A stretch of DNA of 14,560 nt, taken from NCBI GenBank assembly GCA_003551785.1, contig PUNP01000001.1:1-14560 (forward strand). The letters run 5' to 3'. The notes beneath the pieces are model-generated. The model did not search any database. It worked only from the letters and a program-made list of their open reading frames with translations, and was not told the DNA's origin. Positions 8,986-14,468 of this stretch are shown in pieces. Made by a program: the position numbers and the translations under genes. The stretch is from Candidatus Brocadiaceae bacterium (GTDB lineage Bacteria > Planctomycetota > Brocadiia > SM23-32). The first letter of the stretch is position 1. The number at the start of each line of letters is the position of its first letter.

Positions 8986-9118
8986 CTAAACACCTCATCA
9001 CAACAGGTTCGCAGTGGACGCCTTCAGGCGTCCGGAAATAGCCTCTGAAGAGGCTCAGTACGAGCCTTTGACTATCAATTTAAAACCACCGTCCTGCGGC
9101 GTTTTCGTTACGTATAGT
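8986..9118. other. Intra-operon spacer with tandem hairpins between nikM and nikQ
   Basis: This is the nikQ-proximal half of the gap. Two perfect small hairpins lie close together: GGACGCC-TTCA-GGCGTCC (9016-9033) and AGCCTC-TGAA-GAGGCT (9040-9055). No reading frame here is convincing. The hairpins could stabilise or punctuate the polycistronic mRNA just before the nikQ ribosome-binding site. Confidence 0.55.
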
Positions 9119-9243
9119 GGCTTGGCCGAAAAGGCCGCAGGCGGAATGTATGACAGGCATCTTGCCTGTCCAGGCGCACGCAGGGATGCGTGCTATACGA
9201 TAGACAGGCATTTTTGTTTATGTTGCACCTTTTCGGCCAAGCC
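9119..9243 (-). repeat. Palindromic MITE-like element, copy 1 (inside the nik operon)
   Basis: A 125-bp element is bounded by perfect 16-bp inverted repeats, GGCTTGGCCGAAAAGG (9119-9134) and its complement (9228-9243). Inside are two further hairpins: GACAGGC-ATCTT-GCCTGTC (9152-9170) and GCACGC-AGGGAT-GCGTGC (9176-9193). Its minus-strand sequence aligns with the elements at 4935-5081 and 14364-14430. It begins one base beyond the nikM stop codon. No coding capacity and no clear target duplication were seen, although a TAG lies close to each end. Confidence 0.85.
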
Positions 9244-9244
9244 C

Positions 9245-9847
9245 CTAGACTATTGAGAAAATCTCCGGTTTCACTTTTATTAAGAACCCGACGGCTGCGG
9301 CCGTCACCACCCCTTCCACTGCGGCCACCGGCAGATGCAGGAGCACAAGCAGCCCCGCCACAGGTAAAAATTCACGTCCGGAAACTGCCAGTGCGCCACC
9401 GCCCATCAGCGCCACCAGCAGGATACCCAGTACCCCCGCGGCACCCCCCCGTAACATCGCTGCTTTATGACTTTTCTGTGTTATCCTTCTGCCGAAAAGA
9501 CTTCCGCATACGACGGCCGGCAGTGCCATAATAAGGGTATTGACGCCCAGAGTAGTGATCCCCCCGTGTCCGAGCAATACAGAATGCAGCAGCAAACCGG
9601 TGAGCAGCACTGGAAAAGATTTCCATCCCAGCACAATTCCGATCAGGCCGGTGAGCAGCAGGTGTGCACTTGCTCCTCCAGCCGGCACATGAATGAGGGA
9701 GCTGACGAAAAAAGCGGCACCCAGAAGCGCCGCCTCCGGAACATCCTCCCCGCGCAGCCCGCGTAAGCCCAACCCGACTCCAAGGCAGCAGGCAGCAGTC
9801 CCTCCGGCAAGAACAGGCCATAAAAGTATGCCGTCGGCAATATGCAC
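9245..9847 (-). CDS. nikM: ECF nickel/cobalt transporter substrate-binding component (NikM/CbiM)
   Basis: This is a multi-pass membrane protein of the CbiM/NikM family, the S component that binds Ni2+ or Co2+. I place the start at a GTG at 9847 rather than at an ATG 20 codons upstream. The protein then begins (M)HIADGILL, matching the family's invariant N terminus in which His2 ligates the metal. The GTG sits two bases after the nikK stop with GAGGG upstream. The result is 200 residues. Other family features are VPAGGASAHLLLTGL and LGHGGITTLGVNTLIMALP. Earlier methionines would add a charged, Cys-containing extension that buries the key His. Nickel rather than cobalt is inferred from the NikK and NikL accessory genes upstream. 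The transporter lacks a NikN/CbiN gene, as expected for the L-K variant. Confidence 0.93.
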   Translation of the reverse strand: MHIADGILLWPVLAGGTAACCLGVGLGLRGLRGEDVPEAALLGAAFFVSSLIHVPAGGASAHLLLTGLIGIVLGWKSFPVLLTGLLLHSVLLGHGGITTLGVNTLIMALPAVVCGSLFGRRITQKSHKAAMLRGGAAGVLGILLVALMGGGALAVSGREFLPVAGLLVLLHLPVAAVEGVVTAAAVGFLIKVKPEIFSIV

Positions 9848-9849
9848 TA

Positions 9850-10830
9850 TCAGACCCTCTTTTTCATTCCTAAAACAAACAATACGGCCGCACCGCCTAT
9901 AAGGCACCCGGCGATAAACACGGCGGCGTTTTGCCGGAAATCGATCAGATGTCCACGAGCTTCGTCATGGTCATGTGTTTCTCCCGTATGACGACCGTGA
10001 TCATGGGAATGCCCGTGTGCATGTGCGTGCGTGTGTACTTCTTTTGCGTGATGCCCGTGTAAAGCCCGGCAGTGTTCACAATCAGCGGTCTGGGGAGAAC
10101 CTTTATCGGATGAAAGAAGCAGCGTTGCGGTGCGGCTGACGGCATCGTATTCTTCCCCGTCAAGATCACCAGCTTCGTCTCCTCTCAGGTTGGCTTTCAC
10201 CAGCCACTGGCCGCCCGAAGGTATATTGAAGCCGACAACTCCATCCTGCTCAGAACGCGTGCTCAGTTCCGTCCCGTCCGTTCCGTAAAGACTTACGGCG
10301 GCATTGGGAGCCGGCTGTCCGTCGAGCAGAATCTGAAATTCCGCATATCCTCCCTTAAATCCTCGCAGATCATTATTGGGCACGATCTCGACGGCCTTTT
10401 CCACCGGCTGCCGGGTTCCGGAATGTGCAGGTACATCATGAACGGTTTTGGCCGTCTGGATGCTGAGCGTAATGGGGCCGTCGGCAGGGGCAAAGGTTGA
10501 TGGACGGCGAACGGCCCAGAATACATATTGACCGTTTGAAGGTGGAACGTATGAGCCGGTAAGCCTTTTTTCATCCGGTTCAAGCTCAAGTTCCTCAACC
10601 TCACCGTCGGGTCTGCGCACGTATAATGCGTAAGCGTCACTGTCGATAGCATCCAGGTCATCGGGAAAATGCCCCCAGTAAAGACTCACATCGAAATCAG
10701 CCCCATCCGCAGCCACATTTGATTCACCGACCTCGATCCAAACCTCATGACCGTAAGAAACAGAGTAAGAAAACACAAACAGGACAAATACAATACCAGT
10801 ACAACATCTTATCATTTTCATGCCGCTCAT
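9850..10830 (-). CDS. nikK: DUF4198 periplasmic nickel transport accessory protein (NikK-like) with His-rich tail
   Basis: The 326-residue protein has an N-terminal signal sequence (about 1-27). The predicted mature form begins with His28 in HEVWIEV, the typical DUF4198 start. Two beta-rich regions follow (about 28-130 and 155-240), then a His-rich linker at 251-294 with 15 His and two Cys, then a C-terminal membrane helix (302-321) and a KKR tail. It is thus an exported domain anchored to the outer face of the inner membrane. DUF4198 genes are the K component of some NikMLKQO nickel transporters, and this one lies between nikL and nikM. The His-rich part probably collects or hands over metal. 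The ATG at 10830 has GGAG 6 bases upstream. The TGA is two bases from the nikM GTG, so the genes are coupled. Confidence 0.85.
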   Translation of the reverse strand: MSGMKMIRCCTGIVFVLFVFSYSVSYGHEVWIEVGESNVAADGADFDVSLYWGHFPDDLDAIDSDAYALYVRRPDGEVEELELEPDEKRLTGSYVPPSNGQYVFWAVRRPSTFAPADGPITLSIQTAKTVHDVPAHSGTRQPVEKAVEIVPNNDLRGFKGGYAEFQILLDGQPAPNAAVSLYGTDGTELSTRSEQDGVVGFNIPSGGQWLVKANLRGDEAGDLDGEEYDAVSRTATLLLSSDKGSPQTADCEHCRALHGHHAKEVHTHAHAHGHSHDHGRHTGETHDHDEARGHLIDFRQNAAVFIAGCLIGGAAVLFVLGMKKRV

Positions 10831-10848
10831 AGCCCTCTCCGTAAATAA

Positions 10849-11286
10849 TTATTCACACGCCTTCTCCTTAGTGTTTTTTAGTGTATTGATATAATAGAAA
10901 AGCGCTGCTATAAAGAGGAAAAGACCGGCGCCCAGCAGCCCTCCCACCCACCTTGGCAGTTGTCCGGCAGCGTCTTCGGAGTTTGCCTCCCATACCGCTC
11001 TGTGTCCCATGCCATCATTGGAAACAATACGGACGGGGGAATGACCTGCATCAAAATGAAACAGCCCTTGTTCGTCAGTTGTACCCGAAACAATTTCCTC
11101 GCCTTTTGCATCGTAAAGTTTTACCCCCGCACCTACAGAGGGGCCGCCGTCGTCATATCCTACGTAAACAGCGCCACCCTCCACCGGCGTAATCAGCATA
11201 CGATGGGCTAACACTGTTGAGGGAACATATACCAGCAATACTAAGCAAAAGGCGACTATCAGGGGTGATTTGATTTGTGTAACCAT
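10849..11286 (-). CDS. nikL: Nickel ECF transporter accessory subunit NikL-like
   Basis: The 145-residue protein has a signal sequence (about 1-27, ending TVLA). A small beta-sandwich follows, beginning with His28 (HRMLITPVEGGAVYV) and containing VKLYDAKGEEIVSGTTDEQGLF and the family signature GMGHRA (about 92-97). One membrane helix near the C terminus (about 113-133) precedes a basic tail. This matches NikL/CbiL-type proteins, which replace the N component in some group I ECF nickel transporters. It is the first gene of the operon. The promoter's -10 ends only 6 bases before the ATG and no Shine-Dalgarno sequence is present, so the mRNA may be leaderless. The gap to nikK is 18 bases. Confidence 0.85.
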   Translation of the reverse strand: MVTQIKSPLIVAFCLVLLVYVPSTVLAHRMLITPVEGGAVYVGYDDGGPSVGAGVKLYDAKGEEIVSGTTDEQGLFHFDAGHSPVRIVSNDGMGHRAVWEANSEDAAGQLPRWVGGLLGAGLFLFIAALFYYINTLKNTKEKACE

Positions 11287-11292
11287 AGAGAC

Positions 11293-11321
11293 ATTTTATC
11301 AATATGGCACAATACTGTCAA
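11293..11321 (-). promoter_or_regulatory. Promoter for the nik operon, predicting a leaderless start
   Basis: The minus strand has TTGACA (+ strand 11316-11321), a 17-base spacer and TAAAAT (11293-11298). Six bases separate the -10 from the nikL ATG, so the predicted +1 coincides with the A of the start codon. Confidence 0.7.
11300..11317. promoter_or_regulatory. Dyad inside the nik promoter spacer (possible metal-regulator site)
   Basis: Read on the minus strand, CAGTAT-TGTGCC-ATATTG has half-sites matching at five of six positions and fills the space between -35 and -10. A repressor bound here would block RNA polymerase. A nickel-sensing regulator is plausible, but no known NikR consensus is matched. 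Confidence 0.4.
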
Positions 11322-11334
11322 ACGTAACACTTAG

Positions 11335-12066
11335 CTATAGACTGTTGCAAGCAAGGGCGAGGCCGGTATCAGTTTTGAAGAGTTTTTCCAGCATTCTCGA
11401 TTTTTCCTTTCCCTCGACCCGGGGATATTCGGCGCGGAAGTTGACCAGCCAGTCCGCATCCCATACCACCCGGAATTCCGGTGTTTCCTCTTGCATCCCG
11501 CTATGATGGTGAGCCACTATATTGCAGATATGCGCTATATCGGCCTCACTGAAACCCAAATCTTCCAATATTCTTCGGGCGACAGGCGGGCCTTCGCGCT
11601 CCTGGCAGGCGGGGGCGGACGAGTTGTATTTTTTCTCCGCCTCCTTGATCCCGATATCATGGAGCAGCGCAGCGGCAAGTGTTACCCGGGGCGAGGTATT
11701 TTCACCGTGCAGAATTTTTTCGGCGTTTTCCAGTACCTGGATAGCATGCGAAATACGCTTGCGGTCGCCATCGAGTTCCCTTTTCACCGCAGCAATGATT
11801 TTTCCGGTTACCGACTCCATTTTATCCGATTGCGCCTTTTCCTTCACGGTCTTCGGATCGAAATCGAGACACTCTCTGGCGTACTGGCACCACTGAGCAC
11901 AGCCCATGCTCACGGCGGGGTTGATGACCCGCATGCCACAGTCCGGGCATCGCCGGAAACCATCGGTCTTAAAGAACTCGACGGTGCACCCGCACCCGCC
12001 GCATTCCACCTCAGACACATCCTCCGGCGTCCAGTAACGCGTATCCTGTCCGGGACATTTTTGCAT
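11335..12066 (-). CDS. HD-domain phosphohydrolase with N-terminal zinc-ribbon
   Basis: The 243-residue protein has two parts. The N-terminal 70 residues hold Cys22, Cys25 and Cys27, CPDC (40-43), and Cys56, Cys60 and Cys66 in a GCAQWCQYARECL segment, which suggests one or two metal sites. Residues about 88-225 form an HD domain with His107, His136-Asp137 (ALLHDIG), a His cluster AHHHSG (185-190) and Asp203 or Asp205 (WDADWL). HD proteins hydrolyse phosphate esters, often of nucleotides; the substrate here is unknown. No signal peptide is present, so it is cytoplasmic. It follows tatA by 14 bases with an AAGGTG ribosome-binding site, and its stop lies 14 bases from the -35 of the nik promoter. 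It is probably the end of the cupredoxin-tatA operon. From memory, similar zinc-ribbon HD proteins occur beside redox genes in anaerobes. Confidence 0.82.
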   Translation of the reverse strand: MQKCPGQDTRYWTPEDVSEVECGGCGCTVEFFKTDGFRRCPDCGMRVINPAVSMGCAQWCQYARECLDFDPKTVKEKAQSDKMESVTGKIIAAVKRELDGDRKRISHAIQVLENAEKILHGENTSPRVTLAAALLHDIGIKEAEKKYNSSAPACQEREGPPVARRILEDLGFSEADIAHICNIVAHHHSGMQEETPEFRVVWDADWLVNFRAEYPRVEGKEKSRMLEKLFKTDTGLALACNSL

Positions 12067-12080
12067 TATATCGCACCTTA

Positions 12081-12296
12081 TTAATCCGTATCCATCTGCT
12101 CACTGGCAGCCGGCAGACTCTTTTCCACGTCCAGCCCCTCTGGCACTTCTTCATGCATCCCCTTCTTGAACTGGTTCAAGCTTTGCCCGAGTGAGCGCAT
12201 CACTTCGGGAATTCTCTTACCGAAAAGAAGCAAAGCGATGATCAGAACTATAATCCATTCACTTCCACCCGGCAATCCCGGTATTATTGCTATCAT
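12081..12296 (-). CDS. tatA: Twin-arginine translocase subunit TatA/TatE
   Basis: The 71-residue protein has the TatA layout: a short periplasmic N terminus with Glu13, one membrane helix (about 13-25, EWIIVLIIALLLF), the FGKRIPE hinge (25-31), an amphipathic helix (RSLGQSLNQFKKGM, 34-47) and an acidic, disordered tail. TatA multimers form the passage for folded proteins with twin-arginine signals. A strong AGGAGG ribosome-binding site precedes the ATG. It lies 78 bases after a cupredoxin lipoprotein gene and 14 bases before an HD-domain gene. No tatC is in the window, so TatC must be encoded elsewhere. TatA and TatB differ subtly, but the short length and FGKRIPE favour TatA. Confidence 0.93.
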   Translation of the reverse strand: MIAIIPGLPGGSEWIIVLIIALLLFGKRIPEVMRSLGQSLNQFKKGMHEEVPEGLDVEKSLPAASEQMDTD

Positions 12297-12374
12297 AATA
12301 ACCTCCTGAAAAATTTCTTGCGTATATCGACTAACCCCTTACTTAGCGTTATCCGCTTCTGTGCCCCTGCCCCT

Positions 12375-12986
12375 TTAAGGGAGCACGTGGATATTCATTA
12401 CCATCGTGGGCGGATGCGGCTCGCAGATCAGGCGATACAGGCCCGGGCTCTCGGCAATAAACTCCACCGTTTTCAACTCTCCTCTTTCCACGGTGAACCG
12501 GATTTCTTCTCCGTCCGGATTTTCCACTATATTTCCGTCCGGCCCTTTCAGCACGTTCATATGGTGTGATCCTCGTACCCCGAAGACTTCCAGCGTGATA
12601 TGTTCGCCACGATAGGCGATGGCTTCCTGGGGGACGAACATGTAGCTGCCGATACGCCACTCGTCTTCCGCGGTCATGAACAGGTAATACCCGCCTTTAC
12701 CGGCGCGCTCAAACGGGTCGTCGCCGGAACCGAAATATTCGGGCCAGGCGTCGATCGTTTCCTGCGGGAACGGGTCCTGCCCGGTGGAGCGGCGGGCATC
12801 CATTTCCGTGGCCTGAATGTAAATCGTACGCTGTTCACCGGAACGATCCGGCAGGGCTTCGTAACGTCCCTGGCGTTCGCCCGGGCATCCGCTCGAAATA
12901 AGGCTTATACCAACAACAGCTAACATCCCCAACGCATATTTAAGACTTCCTTCAAACACACCCCTTCGGCATTCATGTAAACTCAT
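12375..12986 (-). CDS. Cupredoxin-domain lipoprotein, single type-1 copper site predicted
   Basis: The 203-residue protein has an N-terminal membrane/signal segment (about 15-33) ending ISSGC, a near-lipobox with Cys34 as the likely lipidated residue. The C-terminal domain (about 113-203) resembles the cupredoxin fold of cytochrome oxidase subunit II and nitrous oxide reductase. Candidate copper ligands are His141 or His142 in GSHHMNV, Cys188, His191 and Met195 in CEPHPPTM. Only one Cys is present in the site, so a mononuclear type-1 centre fits better than binuclear CuA. It probably carries electrons on the outer side of the membrane. Its partner is not visible: no oxidase or reductase subunit is nearby. 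The start at 12986 has AGGAG 8 bases upstream; another ATG 4 bases earlier is out of frame. Confidence 0.8.
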   Translation of the reverse strand: MSLHECRRGVFEGSLKYALGMLAVVGISLISSGCPGERQGRYEALPDRSGEQRTIYIQATEMDARRSTGQDPFPQETIDAWPEYFGSGDDPFERAGKGGYYLFMTAEDEWRIGSYMFVPQEAIAYRGEHITLEVFGVRGSHHMNVLKGPDGNIVENPDGEEIRFTVERGELKTVEFIAESPGLYRLICEPHPPTMVMNIHVLP

Positions 12987-13059
12987 GCATTCTTCTCCTA
13001 TTCAAAATTTCACACTCGCAAACAGAACAGATATCGCCTTCTTTCCCTACCGTTAGATC

Positions 13060-13088
13060 ATGTTATGAAGTTTATATCGATATGTCAA
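13060..13088 (-). promoter_or_regulatory. Candidate promoter for the cupredoxin-tatA-HD operon
   Basis: The minus strand has TTGACA (+ strand 13083-13088), a 17-base spacer and TAACAT (13060-13065, four of six consensus bases). The predicted leader is about 70 bases. A perfect 10-bp palindrome, ATATCGATAT (13074-13083), lies against the -35 in the spacer and may be an operator. Confidence 0.5.
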
Positions 13089-13250
13089 ATCGAATAGCAT
13101 ATCTTTCTTCCACCAGGTATAACGGCTTTATGCCGAAAGTAAGGTCTGTGTTATAAAAATGGCTCTCCTTCATCTTTGCGGATAGAATGGCGATGGGAAC
13201 CTTTCTGCGTCTGCAAGTCTCGTTCAATTTTCTTTTGGCGCTCAATCGGA

Positions 13251-13331
13251 TGTAGGGGCGAATGGCTGTTCGCCCCGGAACGATCATGTGCAAAATTTCG
13301 CCGCCAGGGCGACCCGCCGGTCGCCCCTACA
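13251..13331. repeat. 81-bp GC-rich palindromic repeat with TGTAGGGGCGA ends
   Basis: The ends TGTAGGGGCGA (13251-13261) and TCGCCCCTACA (13321-13331) are perfect 11-bp inverted repeats. Each end also folds alone: GGGGCGAA-TGGCTG-TTCGCCCC (13255-13276) and GGGCGACC-CGCC-GGTCGCCC (13307-13326). From memory, repeats with GTAGGGGCGA ends are scattered widely in bacterial genomes. It lies 47 bases after the ahbB stop. Confidence 0.8.
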
Positions 13332-13377
13332 ACAGCTTATATCCCAGTGAAAATGCCCTGTCGAAGTGTCAAAAACA

Positions 13378-13860
13378 TTAAAATGAAAGTGAAAACCTCA
13401 TGCTCGTCTTTTTTAATTCTTCGGTGCTGAACAGTATCTTGTAATCGTCAATACCCAATGATGCAGCAAACTGACGGGCAGTTTTTTCAACGGCTGGCCT
13501 TGTTCTGCCGTGAATCATCCCGTACAGGTTATACGGCCACTCGGGATATGCTCTGCGCCGATAGCAGTGACTGACCTGATCCATCCCCGCCAGGGCCGTT
13601 CCGGCCTGTTCGATCCGTTTTGCCTCCACCCGACAAACGAGCATACCGTTGGCCTTATACCCCGTCTGCCGATGGTGCAAAACAGCACCTACACGACGCA
13701 ACATTCCCCGTTCTTTCAAGTTCCGCAGGCTTTGAAGCACTTCGTCTCTGCTGCATCCGACTCGCTCGGCTATACAACCATAGGGATCGGGTACCAGAGG
13801 CATGTCCCCTTCCAGCTCCCTGATGATCTTTTTATCCGTACAGGAAAGTTGTTTAATCAT
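13378..13860 (-). CDS. ahbB: Siroheme decarboxylase subunit AhbB (AsnC/NirDLGH family)
   Basis: AhbA and AhbB together remove the two acetate carboxyls of siroheme (12,18-didecarboxysiroheme formation), a step towards heme or heme d1. The protein has an AsnC/Lrp-like winged helix at its N terminus (CTDKKIIRELEGDMP) and a ligand-binding domain with SHCYRR and WPYNLYGMIHG, hallmarks of this family. I chose the ATG at 13860 (160 residues). It overlaps the ahbA stop by 8 bases and has GAGGA 8 bases upstream. The frame extends five codons further to a TTG, which lacks such support. The tight overlap with ahbA fits a heteromeric enzyme. A function in heme d1 synthesis (NirL-type) cannot be excluded from this sequence, but no other nir gene is visible. 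Confidence 0.88.
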   Translation of the reverse strand: MIKQLSCTDKKIIRELEGDMPLVPDPYGCIAERVGCSRDEVLQSLRNLKERGMLRRVGAVLHHRQTGYKANGMLVCRVEAKRIEQAGTALAGMDQVSHCYRRRAYPEWPYNLYGMIHGRTRPAVEKTARQFAASLGIDDYKILFSTEELKKTSMRFSLSF

Positions 13861-14332
13861 TTTTAGCATCCTCAAGCCGAAAGAATACTTTTAACTTATA
13901 GCGTTGTTCAGCAGGAAGATCGAAGACCTTCTCAACGGCGTCTGAGTGATTGAGGGAATTCAGCAGACTCTGTTTCTCCTCTATATTCCTGAATGTGAAC
14001 GTGAACCACAGGTTCAGTTCATCATCCCGGCGATAGCAGTGCGTCACACCGGGGTGCGAGCATATCATCCCGGCAATGTCATAAAAAACCTTTTCTTCGG
14101 GAATCTTTACTGCCACAAGAGTACTTTCATACCCCATTTTCTTGCTGTCGAACACGCCGCCGATCCTGCGGATATATCCGTTCTCTTTCAATGCTTTCAA
14201 CCGGTCTAACACCTCGAATTCCGTTATTCCGAGCTGAGTCCCTATTTGACGGAAGGGATGCGGCGTGACAGGCAGACCCTGCTGAGCGAAGTCGAGCAAT
14301 TTTTTGTCGGTATGGTCCAATTGGGCTTGCAT
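13853..14332 (-). CDS. ahbA: Siroheme decarboxylase subunit AhbA (AsnC/NirDLGH family)
   Basis: This is the partner of AhbB: an AsnC-like helix-turn-helix (LDHTDKKLLDFAQQGLPVTPHPF), ENGYIRRIGGVFDSKKMGY, and the family motif THCYRRDDELNLWFT. I place the start at the ATG at 14332, giving 159 residues. It has GGAGA about 9 bases upstream and lines up with the normal AhbA start. The open frame continues upstream another 31 codons, but that part (MTGILPVQVARRG...) is translated from a palindromic repeat at 14364-14430 and should not be annotated as protein. The upstream neighbour is a radical-SAM heme-synthesis gene cut by the window edge, and the downstream neighbour is ahbB. This grouping points to the siroheme-dependent route to heme. 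Confidence 0.88.
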   Translation of the reverse strand: MQAQLDHTDKKLLDFAQQGLPVTPHPFRQIGTQLGITEFEVLDRLKALKENGYIRRIGGVFDSKKMGYESTLVAVKIPEEKVFYDIAGMICSHPGVTHCYRRDDELNLWFTFTFRNIEEKQSLLNSLNHSDAVEKVFDLPAEQRYKLKVFFRLEDAKND

Positions 14333-14363
14333 TGTATATGTTCTCCGAATTTCTTCGATATCC

Positions 14364-14430
14364 TGCCTGTCATATGTACCGCACGCTCCCCTGCGTGCGA
14401 CCTGGACAGGCAAGATGCCTGTCATACATT
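14364..14430 (+). repeat. Palindromic repeat, partial copy 3 (upstream of ahbA)
   Basis: This copy matches the centre of the elements at 9119-9243 and 4935-5081 but lacks their terminal repeats. It contains GCACGC-TCCCCT-GCGTGC, then GACAGGC-AAGAT-GCCTGTC, then CATACATT exactly as in copy 1 (opposite orientation). TGCCTGTCATA occurs at both ends (14364-14374 and 14416-14426) as a direct repeat. It sits between the radical-SAM gene stop and the ahbA start. Confidence 0.75.
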
Positions 14431-14468
14431 AACGGTCAATTGAGCAGTGCCGGATATATCGCAAATTT

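Larger units (their letters stand above)
12987..13377. other. 391-bp non-coding region between ahbB and the cupredoxin gene
   Basis: No supported gene. From high to low coordinates it contains a palindromic GC-rich repeat (13251-13331), about 110 bases in which I see nothing, a small hairpin CGGC-TTTAT-GCCG (about 13123-13135), and the promoter and leader of the cupredoxin gene. Short frames on both strands lack ribosome-binding sites. Confidence 0.7.

Noticed and set aside
9119..9243. Repeat element as an integron attC site, since it follows a stop codon
   Set aside because: No GTTRRRY/RYYYAAC core sites at its ends, no integrase, and the flanking genes form an ordinary operon.
9001..9250. 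CRISPR-like array from the repeated CAGGCA/GCCTGTC motifs
   Set aside because: The repeats are arms of hairpins in irregular spacing, not direct repeats with unique spacers.
11491..12084. 197-codon plus-strand frame opposite the HD-domain gene
   Set aside because: The minus-strand frame has clear HD and Cys motifs, a ribosome-binding site and operon context; the plus frame has none.
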